A stretch of 41,714 nucleotides of DNA from Chitinophagaceae bacterium (lineage in GTDB: Bacteria > Bacteroidota > Bacteroidia > Chitinophagales > Chitinophagaceae), in the NCBI GenBank assembly GCA_019747705.1, contig JAIEQM010000016.1:1-41714 (forward strand), written 5' to 3'. Positions 16,863 to 28,800 of this stretch are shown piece after piece; the stretch's first letter is position 1, and each line of letters begins with the position of its first letter. Position numbers and translations under genes: made by a program. The notes under the pieces were generated by a model. It was given only the letters and a program-made list of their open reading frames with translations. It searched no databases and had not been told where the DNA came from.

Positions 16863-16896
16863 AAAAAGCCCCAACATCCATTTATTGAGGCTTTTT
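16863..16896 (-). terminator. Possible terminator after the RHS gene
   Basis: AAAAAGCC and GGCTTTTT form an 8-bp stem with an 18-base loop. With A-runs before and T-runs after on both strands it could work in either direction. It lies about 130 bases past the end of the RHS gene, between it and the small barrel gene. Confidence 0.5.
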
Positions 16897-17023
16897 GTTT
16901 TCACGTCTTAAACCCAGAACCTAATTGAATTTATTTTTACAGGGAGGCCAACCGAAGAAAACATTTTTTTACTCTGAACCTCTTTTTAATATCAATCTTT
17001 TTGTCAATAACTCAAACAGTTTC

Positions 17024-20000
17024 TTACTGCTGTTTTATTATTTTGAGCACCTCCTTGTTTTGAAGTTTTATAAAATAAACACCGTTGAGATAAGTACTAA
17101 GGTTGAATGTTTGACTGGCGGATGTAATTTTTACACGCTGCAGCAACCTGCCGCCTTCATCATATACATCTGCATCCGTACCTATCAGTTTACGGTCGCC
17201 CAGAACAATGGTGATCATTCCCTGTGTTGGGTTGGGGTATACAATTGTTTTAAGCGCTTCTGTTTCATTGTACGTAAGCCTTAATATATTGGAATATGTA
17301 AAGCGGTTGTCAAGATCCACCTGTTTCAGACGGTAATACATGATATTCTTATTGAGCCGGTCAATATTATAATCCGTATAGTCATAAGTAGTGGTGCCTG
17401 ATGTATTGCCTGCTGCATTTACAGTGCCAATGGTTGTAAAGGTTGTGGCATCAAAGGAACGCTGTACTTCAAATAGCTTTGTGTTTTGTTCACTGGCAGT
17501 AGCCCAGTTAAGCACATTGTTTTTATTCTTTGTGGTACCGTTAAAATAAAGCCAGGTAAGCGGTAATGCGGTGCCCAGTAATGTACTCTTTATTGCGCCG
17601 GGCCGCAATACTTTTGTATTACCCACTGTGTCTGTTGCCAGCACAAAGAAATAGTAACGGGTATTGGGGTTGCCGGTGAATGTAGTATCCGTTCTTGTAA
17701 TGCCCGAGCGTACAATATTAAAATTGATACCATCAGTGGAAACATACAACGTATATGAACGAACGCCGCAACCATTTACATCATCTGCGCCGCTCCATGA
17801 CAGCGGTACCTGTCCTGTATAATTAGCGCCGAGATTATTTAAATTGCTGGTGGGCGCTAATGCATCGATTGTATTTTTTTCAATGTTTGTTGGAATGGTA
17901 TCATTCGTATCAAAGATGATAGATGCCTGCGCTAATATTGAATCCAGCGTTTGCGCATTGGGAACCGGCTTTATACTAAAGTTTACAAAACCATGGCCGT
18001 ATAATGAATTGGCGCTGTCCTGTCTTAACAGGAATCCTTTCAGCGGATCAGCAGGTGGCAGCAATGTTACAGGGTCAATAGATTGAAACTCCCAGAAGAA
18101 TTGATTTTTTACCACATCATAACCGGCTGTCATATCAACAAATAATCCCAATGAATCCCTGCAATCCAAACGCTGGTAACTGGACGCAGTTGCCGGCGGA
18201 ACGGTAAATGTAAGACTGTTGAAACCGAGGTTTTTCAACTCAAAGCTTGATGCATCCATTTTGTTATGTACAGGTACAAATACTTTTACGTACTTGGCAG
18301 GCGCTGTGGCCGCTTTTTCGTTTTCGTATGTAACAGTATATGGTAAACGATCTTTTACACTTACCCATCGTTTATTGGGTTCACCGGCAGGGCCAATGAT
18401 TTCATTGGGGTCTGAGGCAGAGATCACTTCAAACTCTCCTGATACAGGATTTGGTGTTAATCTTGGTTTGTCACGGGAGCCACCTGGGTTGCCGTTTTGG
18501 GGGCAATCTGGTTTTTTCATTCCTGTATATGTCATTCCAGATCTTTTGGCAGTCATGTGAATTTCCTCTATTTCAAGCCACTCAGGACGCCATTTATTTC
18601 TATCTTTTCCATATCTTGACTCCAGATGCCAAATTAGTTCTTCATGGCGATTAAATCTTCTTTGAAAGCTGGGAATGCTTTTGGCTGCTTGTGTGCCAAT
18701 TTCTTCTGCCCCATCACTTAAATGCGCATAGTGATAAGGAATTGACTTACCTGTTACTAATTGAACCTTAGCATCTATCACTCCATAGCCGCTGATTGTT
18801 GCTTTAAGGTTTGGGTATTTATTTAAAAGCCCCATATCATTTGCAATGGAAGCCCCAGACATTTCTAATTCTGCAAATGCAACATTCAAATCTTTGTCGC
18901 TCATATCATTCCATTCTACACTAACCTTGCGGGATTTTTCAAGAAAATTAAATAATTTCAATCCTAAACTTCCTTTTTTAAATTTTTCATTTTTTGATAA
19001 ATCAATATTTCTTTTTTTAGCTTCGTCTTTTACGATAGTAATTATTTTTGCCAGTGTAGACAGTTTATCAGCCCAATATTTTTCTCTTTTGCCAATTCTG
19101 TTGTTTTGTTCGGCACAAGGATCTTCCTCCAACCCAAACACATCCACCCCATTCGCCGGGTTATTATGTACATACTGGTACATCCCCATTCCATCTCCAT
19201 AACCAATCAAATCCCGTTGATTAAACAAGCCTGTTTCAGGATTATATTCACGAAAGAAAAATTTATTGGTGGCAGTAGCGCTGTCATACACCTGGCCGGT
19301 AAAACCAAAACGGTTGCCGGTAAGGCTTCCTGTAATAATATTTCCTGCAGAGTCGTACATGGTTTGTTTGCCGTATACATCATATTCATATTTTTCAATG
19401 GCATTGCCATTGCTGTTGGTTAATGCCTCCACATTGTTTAATTCATTTTGATGATAGTAAAAGGGCACCCCATTTTTTTCATTCACAACAGGCTGCAAAA
19501 AACCGGTAAAAATGGTTCTGTTTTTTAAAGCGCCACCCGCATCTCTTTCTTCAATAGGCTCCAGTCCGGCATAAGTATATCTTAAAGCTGTTCCGTTAAT
19601 CGTTTTTAAAATACGCCTGCCCAAAGCATCATAAGCATAGGTAAGTACATTGGTGGGCGAGGCAGAATCTTTCATCAATCTTTTTTCGGCATCATAGGTT
19701 TTATAATACTTGCCATCATAGCTCAGATTGCCATTGGCATCATAGGTATAATTAATGGTTTGTACCCCGTTATTACTTGTTACCAACTGGTTCAGGTTAT
19801 TCGTAGTATAGTTGGTATTGGTGCCGTTTAAATTGGCACTGATACGGTTGCCCAGCGCATCGTATGTATAAGTGTTATTGATGGTAAAAGGTCCGCCCAC
19901 GGGGCCACGCTTATAGTTCGTAAGCCTGTTGCCATTATCATAGGTAAACTGTTCTGATTTGCCAGTTGTGTTAAGACGGCTTACCGCCGTTTTATTTTGA

Positions 20001-22756
20001 TTTTTATCATAGGCAAACGACATGTTTTGAATGGTGCCATTGCCGGTGCTGATGCCGGAAAGCCGGTTGGCAAAATCGTATTGCATGGTGCTGGTTACAC
20101 CATTGGCAAAGGTTTTACTGACGAGTTGGTTGGCATTGGTATATTGATAGCTTACTACTGATGAACCATTTTTACTGATGCCTGTTAAGCGATTGCGTGT
20201 ATCAAATGTTTTGGTAATTACAGTACTGTCGGGATAAACAGTAGTTTGCGTTCTTCCGGTAATGCTGTAATTGTATTTTACGGTTCTTCCGTTTGATGTT
20301 TCTGATATTACCCTGTTTAATACATCATAAGCAAATGTAACCGTGCCGCTGTTATTCGACGCTGTGAGCAAACGGTTAGCAGCATCATACGTATAACTGT
20401 AAACCTGCCCGTCGGGCAATGTTTTTGTTTTGATCCTGCTCAGTGAATCATAAGCATAAAGAATGGTAGTGCCATCTGTAAGCCGCTTTGAAATGATATT
20501 GCTTTTTTTATCATAACCATATTCCATGAACTTGCCATCAGGAAAAGTAGTGCGTAATACACGGTTCAAATTGTCATACGTATATGCGGTGCTGTTGTTG
20601 TTAGCATCTGTTAAAGCTGTAACATTTCCCTGTGCATCATAGGTTACGGTGGTTACAGAACCATTATTGTCAGTATAAGTTTTTATACGGTTGAGGTTGT
20701 CATAGGTATAGCTGCTCGTTTTTCCGTTTTGATCTTTGAGTAAAACAATATTGCTGTTTTTATCAAAGCTTAATTGAAGGGTATTCCCAAGCGGGTCAGT
20801 GATTGTTTTAATCCTGTTCAGGCTGTCGTACTCCAGTTGGGTAATAGCGCCTGTTCCGTTTACATAGCGGGTAATGTTATTGTTTTTATCATATTCAAAT
20901 TGTGCGATGCTTCCGTTTATATCTGTTACTGTTTTAATCCTGTCTAATGCGTCATAACTGTAATTGTATCTCTGGCCCGAAGGAAGATTTAAACCGATGA
21001 TATTTCCCTTGGCGTCATAGCTCAAATCTAACTGGTTGCCTTGTGCATCACGCATACCGGAAAGTCGGTTCCTGGTATCATAGCTTAATGAACTGGTATT
21101 GCCCACTTCATCTGTAATGCTTACAATATTATCCATCCCGTCGTACAGTACTTTTATTTTATTGCCAAGTTCGTTGGTGTATTCAGTAAGCCGGTTGGAT
21201 GCATCAAATTTTAAAAAGCTGCTTTCATTGTTTTTATTTTTTACAATGGTGTTATTCCCCATTGCATCATACGATAGCTGCACGTTGTTATTTAACGGGT
21301 CTGTAAGTTTTTTCATACGGCTCAGGATATCGTATTCCATTGTTGTACTATTATTTCTTGCATCTGTAAACGAGAGTAAATTACCACGTGCATCAAAGCC
21401 AAGTGCAGCGGTGTATCCTTCAGGGCCGCTAACAGACAAAGGGTTGCCAAAGACATCATAACTGTAAGTAAATGTATTTCCTTTAGGGTCTGTGCTGCTG
21501 GTAATATCCCCGGTGCTGTTATAAACAGCCGTATAAACAAGATTGCCGGGTTCAGTTAGTTGTGTAAGATTGCCTTTGCTGTCGTAGGTCATGGTGGTTA
21601 TAAAACCTTTGGCATCTTTCATACTGGTTACTTTATTAAAATCAGACGAATAAGTATAAGTAACCGTTTGATTAAGTGCATCTGTCATAGTAAGCATATT
21701 GCCTTTACCATCGTAAGTATATGTGGTAATATTTCCATTAGCATCTGTTTCTTTTATTTTATTACCGGCAGCATCATATTCAAAATTCATATTAAAGCCG
21801 CAACAGTTGGAAGAAAGCCCGGTGAGCCATGTGCTGTTACCATTGCCGGAATATTTATAAGTCGTTACCTGGTTTTGCCCGCTTTGCAGGTAATCAGTAA
21901 CAAGGGTTGTTTTTTGTGTAGTGTCGTAACTGAAGCTGAGTCTTTTGTTACAGCCAATCATTTCACTCACTGTAAAATCATTATAATAAATGACGTCCAC
22001 TACATTGCTGTTCATATCAGTAACAGATTTTACAGGCCCGTTAATGAGATATGTGTATTTATACTTACCGCCGAGCGCATCCGTTACCTGCGTTAAGTAA
22101 TCAGAAGCATCATACGTATATGTCCACGAACGGGTAGGTGATGCAACTGCATCTGTTACGCTTGCTAATCTTCCTTTTGCATCATACGAAAAACTGATGG
22201 ACTGACCCGCAGCATTGGTAATGGAAGTTAACAGACTGTCAGTATAGCCAAAGCTGAGAAAATTGCCATTAGGCTCCTGCATACGGGTAATACGTTTGTG
22301 CGTACTGTTATCAAAAAAATACTTGTCACCATTGGTTTCCGTTAAGGAAAACTTATTGGGTTGGTATTCGCTGAGTGTGCTAAAAAAACCTGCAGGCGCT
22401 TTGAAACTGCCACTTCCGGTTGACTGGTAAGCATCTTCTCTGCCATCGCCCCAGCTAATAATCTTTCCATTAGCTGTATCATTTTTATACCTGATGTTGT
22501 AAATAAAACTCCATCCTTTACCATACCCTGTATTGATGTCGAAATTAAAACTGTTATAGTGAAACGTAATGTTCAAATCAAAACCACGGGCAGGTATATA
22601 CAGGTCGTTGCGTGAAAAAAACAGGTTGCCTGTTAAACTGTTTACTTCAAGCCCCATGGGCCCCGTTTTATTGGGTGTATTGATGTTTTGGGCCATCAAT
22701 GCAGAGCCGGACATTAACAGGTAAACAAACAACAGCAGTTTTATATGTGGTTGCAT
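17024..22756 (-). CDS. Giant RHS/YD-repeat protein with internal variable module and T9SS sorting domain
   Basis: A secreted protein of about 1910 aa. The Met at 22756 starts a clean signal peptide (QPHIKLLLFVYLLMSGSALMAQ); the frame opens at 22789. Positions below are counted from 22789. Order: RHS N-terminal segment (36-110, GPMGLEVNSLTGNLFFSRNDL); YD repeats (about 165-1075); RHS-associated core (1157-1222, RFGFTG, FREYNPETGLFNQRDLIGYGDG, YQYVHNNPANGVDVFGL); an unrecognised 1223-1440 module; a DPNEIIGPAG domain (1455-1645); an Fn3-like domain (1648-1737); and a Por-type sorting domain (from 1848, YPNPTQGMITI to the end). In classical RHS toxins the chain ends in a toxin tip after the core. 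Here it continues into export-related domains. It follows the 3012-aa gene closely, so they form one operon. A toxin role is possible but unproven. Confidence 0.92.
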   Translation of the reverse strand: MQPHIKLLLFVYLLMSGSALMAQNINTPNKTGPMGLEVNSLTGNLFFSRNDLYIPARGFDLNITFHYNSFNFDINTGYGKGWSFIYNIRYKNDTANGKIISWGDGREDAYQSTGSGSFKAPAGFFSTLSEYQPNKFSLTETNGDKYFFDNSTHKRITRMQEPNGNFLSFGYTDSLLTSITNAAGQSISFSYDAKGRLASVTDAVASPTRSWTYTYDASDYLTQVTDALGGKYKYTYLINGPVKSVTDMNSNVVDVIYYNDFTVSEMIGCNKRLSFSYDTTQKTTLVTDYLQSGQNQVTTYKYSGNGNSTWLTGLSSNCCGFNMNFEYDAAGNKIKETDANGNITTYTYDGKGNMLTMTDALNQTVTYTYSSDFNKVTSMKDAKGFITTMTYDSKGNLTQLTEPGNLVYTAVYNSTGDITSSTDPKGNTFTYSYDVFGNPLSVSGPEGYTAALGFDARGNLLSFTDARNNSTTMEYDILSRMKKLTDPLNNNVQLSYDAMGNNTIVKNKNNESSFLKFDASNRLTEYTNELGNKIKVLYDGMDNIVSITDEVGNTSSLSYDTRNRLSGMRDAQGNQLDLSYDAKGNIIGLNLPSGQRYNYSYDALDRIKTVTDINGSIAQFEYDKNNNITRYVNGTGAITQLEYDSLNRIKTITDPLGNTLQLSFDKNSNIVLLKDQNGKTSSYTYDNLNRIKTYTDNNGSVTTVTYDAQGNVTALTDANNNSTAYTYDNLNRVLRTTFPDGKFMEYGYDKKSNIISKRLTDGTTILYAYDSLSRIKTKTLPDGQVYSYTYDAANRLLTASNNSGTVTFAYDVLNRVISETSNGRTVKYNYSITGRTQTTVYPDSTVITKTFDTRNRLTGISKNGSSVVSYQYTNANQLVSKTFANGVTSTMQYDFANRLSGISTGNGTIQNMSFAYDKNQNKTAVSRLNTTGKSEQFTYDNGNRLTNYKRGPVGGPFTINNTYTYDALGNRISANLNGTNTNYTTNNLNQLVTSNNGVQTINYTYDANGNLSYDGKYYKTYDAEKRLMKDSASPTNVLTYAYDALGRRILKTINGTALRYTYAGLEPIEERDAGGALKNRTIFTGFLQPVVNEKNGVPFYYHQNELNNVEALTNSNGNAIEKYEYDVYGKQTMYDSAGNIITGSLTGNRFGFTGQVYDSATATNKFFFREYNPETGLFNQRDLIGYGDGMGMYQYVHNNPANGVDVFGLEEDPCAEQNNRIGKREKYWADKLSTLAKIITIVKDEAKKRNIDLSKNEKFKKGSLGLKLFNFLEKSRKVSVEWNDMSDKDLNVAFAELEMSGASIANDMGLLNKYPNLKATISGYGVIDAKVQLVTGKSIPYHYAHLSDGAEEIGTQAAKSIPSFQRRFNRHEELIWHLESRYGKDRNKWRPEWLEIEEIHMTAKRSGMTYTGMKKPDCPQNGNPGGSRDKPRLTPNPVSGEFEVISASDPNEIIGPAGEPNKRWVSVKDRLPYTVTYENEKAATAPAKYVKVFVPVHNKMDASSFELKNLGFNSLTFTVPPATASSYQRLDCRDSLGLFVDMTAGYDVVKNQFFWEFQSIDPVTLLPPADPLKGFLLRQDSANSLYGHGFVNFSIKPVPNAQTLDSILAQASIIFDTNDTIPTNIEKNTIDALAPTSNLNNLGANYTGQVPLSWSGADDVNGCGVRSYTLYVSTDGINFNIVRSGITRTDTTFTGNPNTRYYFFVLATDTVGNTKVLRPGAIKSTLLGTALPLTWLYFNGTTKNKNNVLNWATASEQNTKLFEVQRSFDATTFTTIGTVNAAGNTSGTTTYDYTDYNIDRLNKNIMYYRLKQVDLDNRFTYSNILRLTYNETEALKTIVYPNPTQGMITIVLGDRKLIGTDADVYDEGGRLLQRVKITSASQTFNLSTYLNGVYFIKLQNKEVLKIIKQQ
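18470..19123 (-). other. AT-rich unrecognised module after the RHS core
   Basis: This part of the RHS gene encodes about residues 1223-1440, directly after the core motif DVFGL. It is rich in Lys, Glu and Asn, unlike the Thr/Tyr/Gly-rich repeats. The DNA is visibly AT-richer: the line 18961-19020 has 10 G+C of 60, against 33 of 60 at 20041-20100. The position and composition fit an exchanged polymorphic-toxin-like module. It contains RHEELIWHLE and one Cys (KKPDCPQN), faintly like a deaminase layout, but the second Cys of PCxxC is missing. No function is assigned. Confidence 0.6.
19565..22297 (-). repeat. YD-repeat array in the RHS gene
   Basis: Roughly 900 residues of about 20-residue units with the pattern (Y/F)(D)..(G/N)(R/N)(L/I)......G are seen throughout (SYDAKGRLASVTDA, TYDGKGNMLTMTDA, EYDSLNRIKTITDPLGN). 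Such repeats build the cocoon-like shell of RHS/TcC proteins. The units are diverged at DNA level, so recent slippage is unlikely. Confidence 0.85.
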
Positions 22757-22803
22757 AGTCTTGTGTTTATTTTTTTTAAACTGATTCATACAGGTTCAAA
22801 TAA

Positions 22804-25800
22804 TTATTTCAGATAAACTTTAACGAACGTGTGACCCGGTGTGCTGAGCGGCGCTTTGGAGTAAATAATAATGGTGCCACCGCCACCTGCTCTTATAATA
22901 CCGGGCGGGCCTCCGGGTTCAGTTAACTGCAAATACAAAGTAGCAGTTGCGCTGGCAAGCCCGGCCTGTGTTAATGCCATCGGTACATTTTTATCGTTAT
23001 ACAGCACCCGCACCTGTGCCGGTATATCCATATTTGTAGGATTGCTGAAATTGATTTGAATGGTAAATGGCCAGCCTGTAAATACTTTTTCAGGAACCGA
23101 TATTTCAGTTACTAACTGTGAATTCAATCCTGCATCAGCTCCGGGGTCACAACCAGGATCTGTGCCGGGGCCGGTGGGTCCTGTATTCACTCCGCCACCG
23201 GTTATTAAGCCACCATTGTTGGGACTTACTATTGAAAATCCTCCGGCTAAGGTTGCAACGGTTGAATCTTGCTTGGTAAGTGTAAGATCATATACACCTA
23301 TGGGCCTGCCCTGCAATGGGAACGTAGCAAACACAGTAGCACTGTTTACAAAGAATACATTTGAGGCAGTAATGGTTGTTCCCGGTTTGGAAAGTGTGGC
23401 TTTCATATTATTTGCAAACAATGAACCGCTGATTTTTACAGTAACATTGCCGCCATTACCACCTGTGTTGCTCTGCACATTTAAAATTGCAAAGGGCAAC
23501 TTCACCGCTTTTAAAGCAATGTTTTGCAATACAGGATTGGATGATGCACAACGGATAGCGATATAATAAACAGAATCTGTTACGGAACTCATTACAATTT
23601 GCTGGTTGCCATAGTTGGGTGTTTCAAACCTGTAATCAAAACGGGCAGGCGATGGTACATAACCAGCACTGATATACATTTCATTCCGCATGGTAAGTGA
23701 ATCGGCTGTTTTAAGTGTAACCAGTATGGTAGCGTCCCTTAATGAATCAGGGATACGCAGTTTATAATAACGGCTGATGTTTTGCAGCGTATTGTTTTCA
23801 GTAACATTCAGCAGCAGTTCTTTCACTTTTACATAGATGTTTTTAACAGCAGCGCCGGTATTATTCAGTTTGTTTGTTTCAACAATGTTATTGAGGATAT
23901 CCGTTTTTACGAGCACATTATAAGTGCCTTCAATTACGTTTGTTACCAATGGCCTCATAGTAATGGTATCATTTGAAAGCGGAGGCATATTGATGATTTT
24001 ATTTCTTATATCCAGCAATACGGCAGAGGAATCCAATGCAGCATTTTTCGACAGATAAATACCATCCGAACTTGCTCCGTTTGCTGTGTTGGATGAATTA
24101 TTACGGATCACCCATTTAGCAGTGTCAATGGTATAACCCAGATAAACAGTATCCGGCACATTAACAGATTGCACAATCAAATCAGTAGCAGGTGGTACAA
24201 AAACAGTAATGGGTTTGAAGGCTAGATTATTGGTATCGTTGCTTTCGATTACCGCCCCGCCTGCATCAGCCACTGCTATTAAAATATAGTTGCCTGCTGC
24301 AATATTTAGCGGAACCTGTGCGGTAACCGTATCATTGTAAAACCCGCCGGGTAAAAGAGTGGTGTTTCGGTTTTTAGACGACAATCTTATATCGCCCGCA
24401 TTGCCCGGAATAAAATCTGTTGATAACCATACTTCATTACTCCAGTTGTCAGGATAGGTAACACCTGCCCCATTGTTCGTAATGCGGTAAGCTATGGTTA
24501 AGGGCTGACCTGTTGCAATGGTTGACGGAGCGGCAATAATAGAATCCACCAGGTCGGGCAATATTGGTTGAACCACGTAAATCTTTTTAGCTGCACCCGA
24601 TGCATTGCGTATTAAGTTGGTATTATTTGTTCTGTTAATTTCCCCGCCTATTGCATTATTATAATTTGTGAAAGCAAACACATAATAATTACCCGTAGGC
24701 AGGTTAGGCACAGTAGCAGTTAATGTTTCAGTATAGGTTTCATTTTTGTTTAAAACAGAATTGATGAAAAACTCAGTAGCCAATTTTGCATTTGCATTAA
24801 AAACAGAATCTGTTGAAAAATAAATGCCATCATACCAACTTGCATAAACTGATCGGCCGGGATTCTGCCCAATGTTTTTAACCGTCCATGTTACAGGATA
24901 GGGTCTTCCGGCAATTGTGCTATCGGCGCCTGCTACAGTGGTTACAATATGATCCACATGTAAGTTCACCAGCAATTTGCCGCCGCTGCCTGCTGTATTG
25001 TTGGCCGTGTTACTGCCTTCGTAAATGGTATTGGTAGCATTTGCTTTTACAAAGAAATAAGCCGTTGAAGAATTGGTAACGGGGAAACAGTTATTATAGT
25101 TATATGAAAATCCTCCCAGGTTCAGATTAAACGAATCTTTTACTGAAGCGCCAGGCAGCAGGTTTCTGTTTTGTGTGCGTGTGCCCACAAAGTAGCTGCT
25201 GGCTGCATTATAAACCGGGCTGCAACTGATAAAGATACTGTCTGTACATGTACCGTTAGCTGCCGCTGCTCCGTTATTAGTAATGGAATAGCTGATGAAA
25301 TTATTTGCAGGTGCAAATACTGAATCCGGCATTTGGAAATTTGTGATAACAAGATCAGCCGGTACTGCTGTACTTACTACTGTAGCTGCCGCTGCACTTA
25401 TATTGTTTGTATAGGTTGTTTCTCTGAAAAGACTGTCAAAGTTTGTTTGCACATAAAAATATCTTGTGCCTGAAGTGCCAGGCGGGAACGTATAATTAAC
25501 CGTATGCGAAACCGGAACTGCTACAGGAAGGTTTTCTGTAAACGAAACGGTATTAACAAGCTGTGCCGATACATCAAATACAGGAGAGGAGCTTACAAAT
25601 ATCCGGTCTCTCCGTAATGCATTAAATACAGTTCCTGGTCCGTTGTTTTGTACATTATAGGAAATACTGAACTGCTGTGCTCCTGTTGTATTGGAAGGAA
25701 CAGTTACTGCAGGAACAGAAAGATCCGGTCTTTGTACAGTAATGGGTAATACACTTCTTCTTATGCTTGGTGTATCAGGAAATTCAAATACTGTTTTATC

Positions 25801-28800
25801 AGGGTTTGTATAAACATAGATGTAATAATTACCCTGTGGCAAATCAGCCGGAATATTGAAATTGAAATTCTTTGGATGATTGGAGCCTGGGTTTAATACA
25901 TTCACTGTATTTATTGGTGCAGGCGCATTAGGCGGATTGCACACAGTTGGCAATATGCCATCCGGAGAGGTGAGGCCCGAATTCAAAATGCCCTGTGGAA
26001 CTTCTCCCAGCAACACGGCCGATGGAATATTGAGGCCGTTGGCATCTGTGCTCAAATAAACCCTGTCCACCCAATAACTTCCGCCAAAACCCAAACTATC
26101 AGCATAGCCCGGTACATCATTAGCACATTTTACCGGAACAAAATAATGTCCTTTATTTTTTTCAATGTTATCCCGGAAACCGGCGTTAAAAATATTCCAG
26201 TTAATACCAACAGGTTGTGTTGTACTTGCTGTTGTAAACGGTACAGTGAGTGAGTTAATGGTTAATTGCGGCGTAGGTGTAAGAAATACCTGTGCAACAC
26301 TGTTATTGATATTGTTATTGGCAAATGCCCCTTCGTATAATGTACCTGTTGCGTTGGTAAACACATGCAGGAACCAGGTGCCAGATATAAAGTTGGGAAT
26401 AACAATACTGGTGCTTTTTGTAACAAAACTATCCTGCTGCAGTTGCAGATTGTTGAAAACTGCTGCATCAATAGCATTGGGATAATAACTGCCACTTATT
26501 TTAGGGGCTTTTACTAAAACAGCATTATTGATATTAAAGAGCGGGCTTGGAGAAATATAAAACTTATCCGTCCAGCCACTGCCTGCAGGTGTAAGCGCCC
26601 CGTAATTTTTTACTTTATACGTTATATTAATCGTGCTGCCGGAGAATACAGAGGCAGGTGTAAATACACTGTCCACTCTTAAATCCGGTGTGGGCGATGC
26701 TGTTACATTAACAGGATTGATGGCACGTGCTGTATCATTCGCATATGTCATTTGCAGCAGTGGATTGGGGCCTGCAGGATAATTCGTTATTACATATGCA
26801 TATAAAGGTTGTGCATAATTAAGCGGCAATGTAAAATTGATAGAATTGCTGTATTGCTGGCCGCTGTCTAAGGCAGTAACATTGGTACGTGTGCCAATAA
26901 GCAGTGGTCTCACAGGAAAACTAAGTTGACTCCATGCTCCCGGGTTCACATCTGGTAGTAAATTAAAATTCGGCAAAGTGTCAAATGAAAGGAATACAGC
27001 ATCCGTCCAGCTTTGATTGGTAGTGGTATTACCGGGCCCTCCATTTCTTACTTTCCAGCTGATTGTAATGGTTTGTCCTGATGTGGCAGTTGCAGGTGCC
27101 AGCACTTCCGATACAATTAAATCAGGCAAAGGCCGTAAACGAAAACGTTGTACAGCACCGTTAGTTTGCAGACAGGCGTTTTTAGATACAACCCTCCAGT
27201 TATATGTTTTGTTATAAGCAAACGCATTTTTTGGTAAGGTATAAGATATGCCTGTAATGTTTGCAGCGTAAGGTACAGCAGGCTGAGCTGTTGCAGAATC
27301 CCACACAAATAAATCGTAGGTTAATGCATTGCTTCCTGGTAACCAGGATAAGGTAAGCGGTAATTGTAAACCTGAGCTCCCATCAGCTGGCAGCATATTG
27401 GATACTGCTCCCGGAGAAACCGGGTTAATAACATTTACAGTTAAAGAATCATTGGCAGTAGCCGCACCACATGGGCCTGTGGCTGATACAATTAATGTAT
27501 AAGTTCCTGCTGCTCCCCATGTAACAGCAACAGAATTTGTGGTTGAAGAATAATTGGTTCCATTACTTAATCTCCAGTTGTAGGTTAAACCGCTTACATT
27601 ATTGATAGAATAAGTTGCAGTTTGGCCGGGGCACACAAAAGGTGAACCGCTGATATTTGTTAAATCATTTACTCTTACACAGAAGCTTCTTGTTACAGGG
27701 CTTGCAGGTAAATAATTCGTATCACCTGCCTGTGAAGCAGTAATTGAAACAGTACCCAAACTGTTAACGGTAACAATGTTTCCTGATAAAGAAGCAGCAC
27801 TTCCACTAAGTGTATAATTTAACGGATTGCCTGATGATGCAGAAGCATTCAACTGAAATGGTGAAACTGATACACCGAAAATAAAATCAGGTAACGTATT
27901 AAATGTTATGCTTTGTGAAGCTTTGTTTATTGTAAAGGTTCTTGTAACCGGTGCAGCAGTATCATATACATTATCTCCTGACTGTGTTGCTCTGATGGTT
28001 ACGGTACCGGTTGTTGTAATGGTATATACCCCTGCTGTAAGATTACCCGGGCCGCTTACTAACTGGAAACTTAGCGGCAGGTTTGAACTGGAAGAAGCGC
28101 TTATGCTAAACGGGGCATCACCATATACTTTATCAGGAATTGCATTAAATGTAATGGTTTGCGGAATGGATGCAGCAGCAAAACTGATGCTGTTGGAGTT
28201 AACACTGTTACCACAGCTGTTATAAAACCTTACAGTGAATACACCTGCTGCACTTGCATAGTAAGATGAATTAACAGCACTGCCGATGAGCGTATCGTTT
28301 CTGTACCAGCGATAGCCTGTTGTGTTGGGAGGTAACACATTTGCATACAACCATCTTCCTGTGTTGGTAAGTACAGGCGCTGTTAAAGGTGCCCCCGGTC
28401 TTACTACCACTCCTCTTGTTGCGGAAGAACCAGCGCCGCATTTGTTAGAAGATGTTAAACTTATTGAATAAGTTGAAGGGTTGACCCATGTTACAAATGC
28501 AGTATCGTTGATTACATTAAAACTGCCTCCTGCAACATTCCAGGTATAAGTTGCACCCGGTTCTTTTTGTGAAGGATAAAATTTAGCAGGGCCTGTACCA
28601 ATACAAACTGTATCTGCACCAGTGATGGTGAAAGCGGTTTGAGGTACTTTCAATGGTCTTACAACTGGTGCATTTACACTGGTATCCCTGGGTAAATTAC
28701 CAACCACCCTGATGCGGTATGGTTTTCCTGCAAATGGAAATGTGGCTAAAGGCATTGTTGCCAGAATACTGTCTGATGATGAGGAAATTTTTGAACCGAT

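Noticed and set aside
18470..19123. Deaminase toxin domain in the RHS protein
   Set aside because: RHEEL and a Pro-Asp-Cys are present, but the second Cys of the PCxxC zinc motif is missing, so the call cannot be supported.
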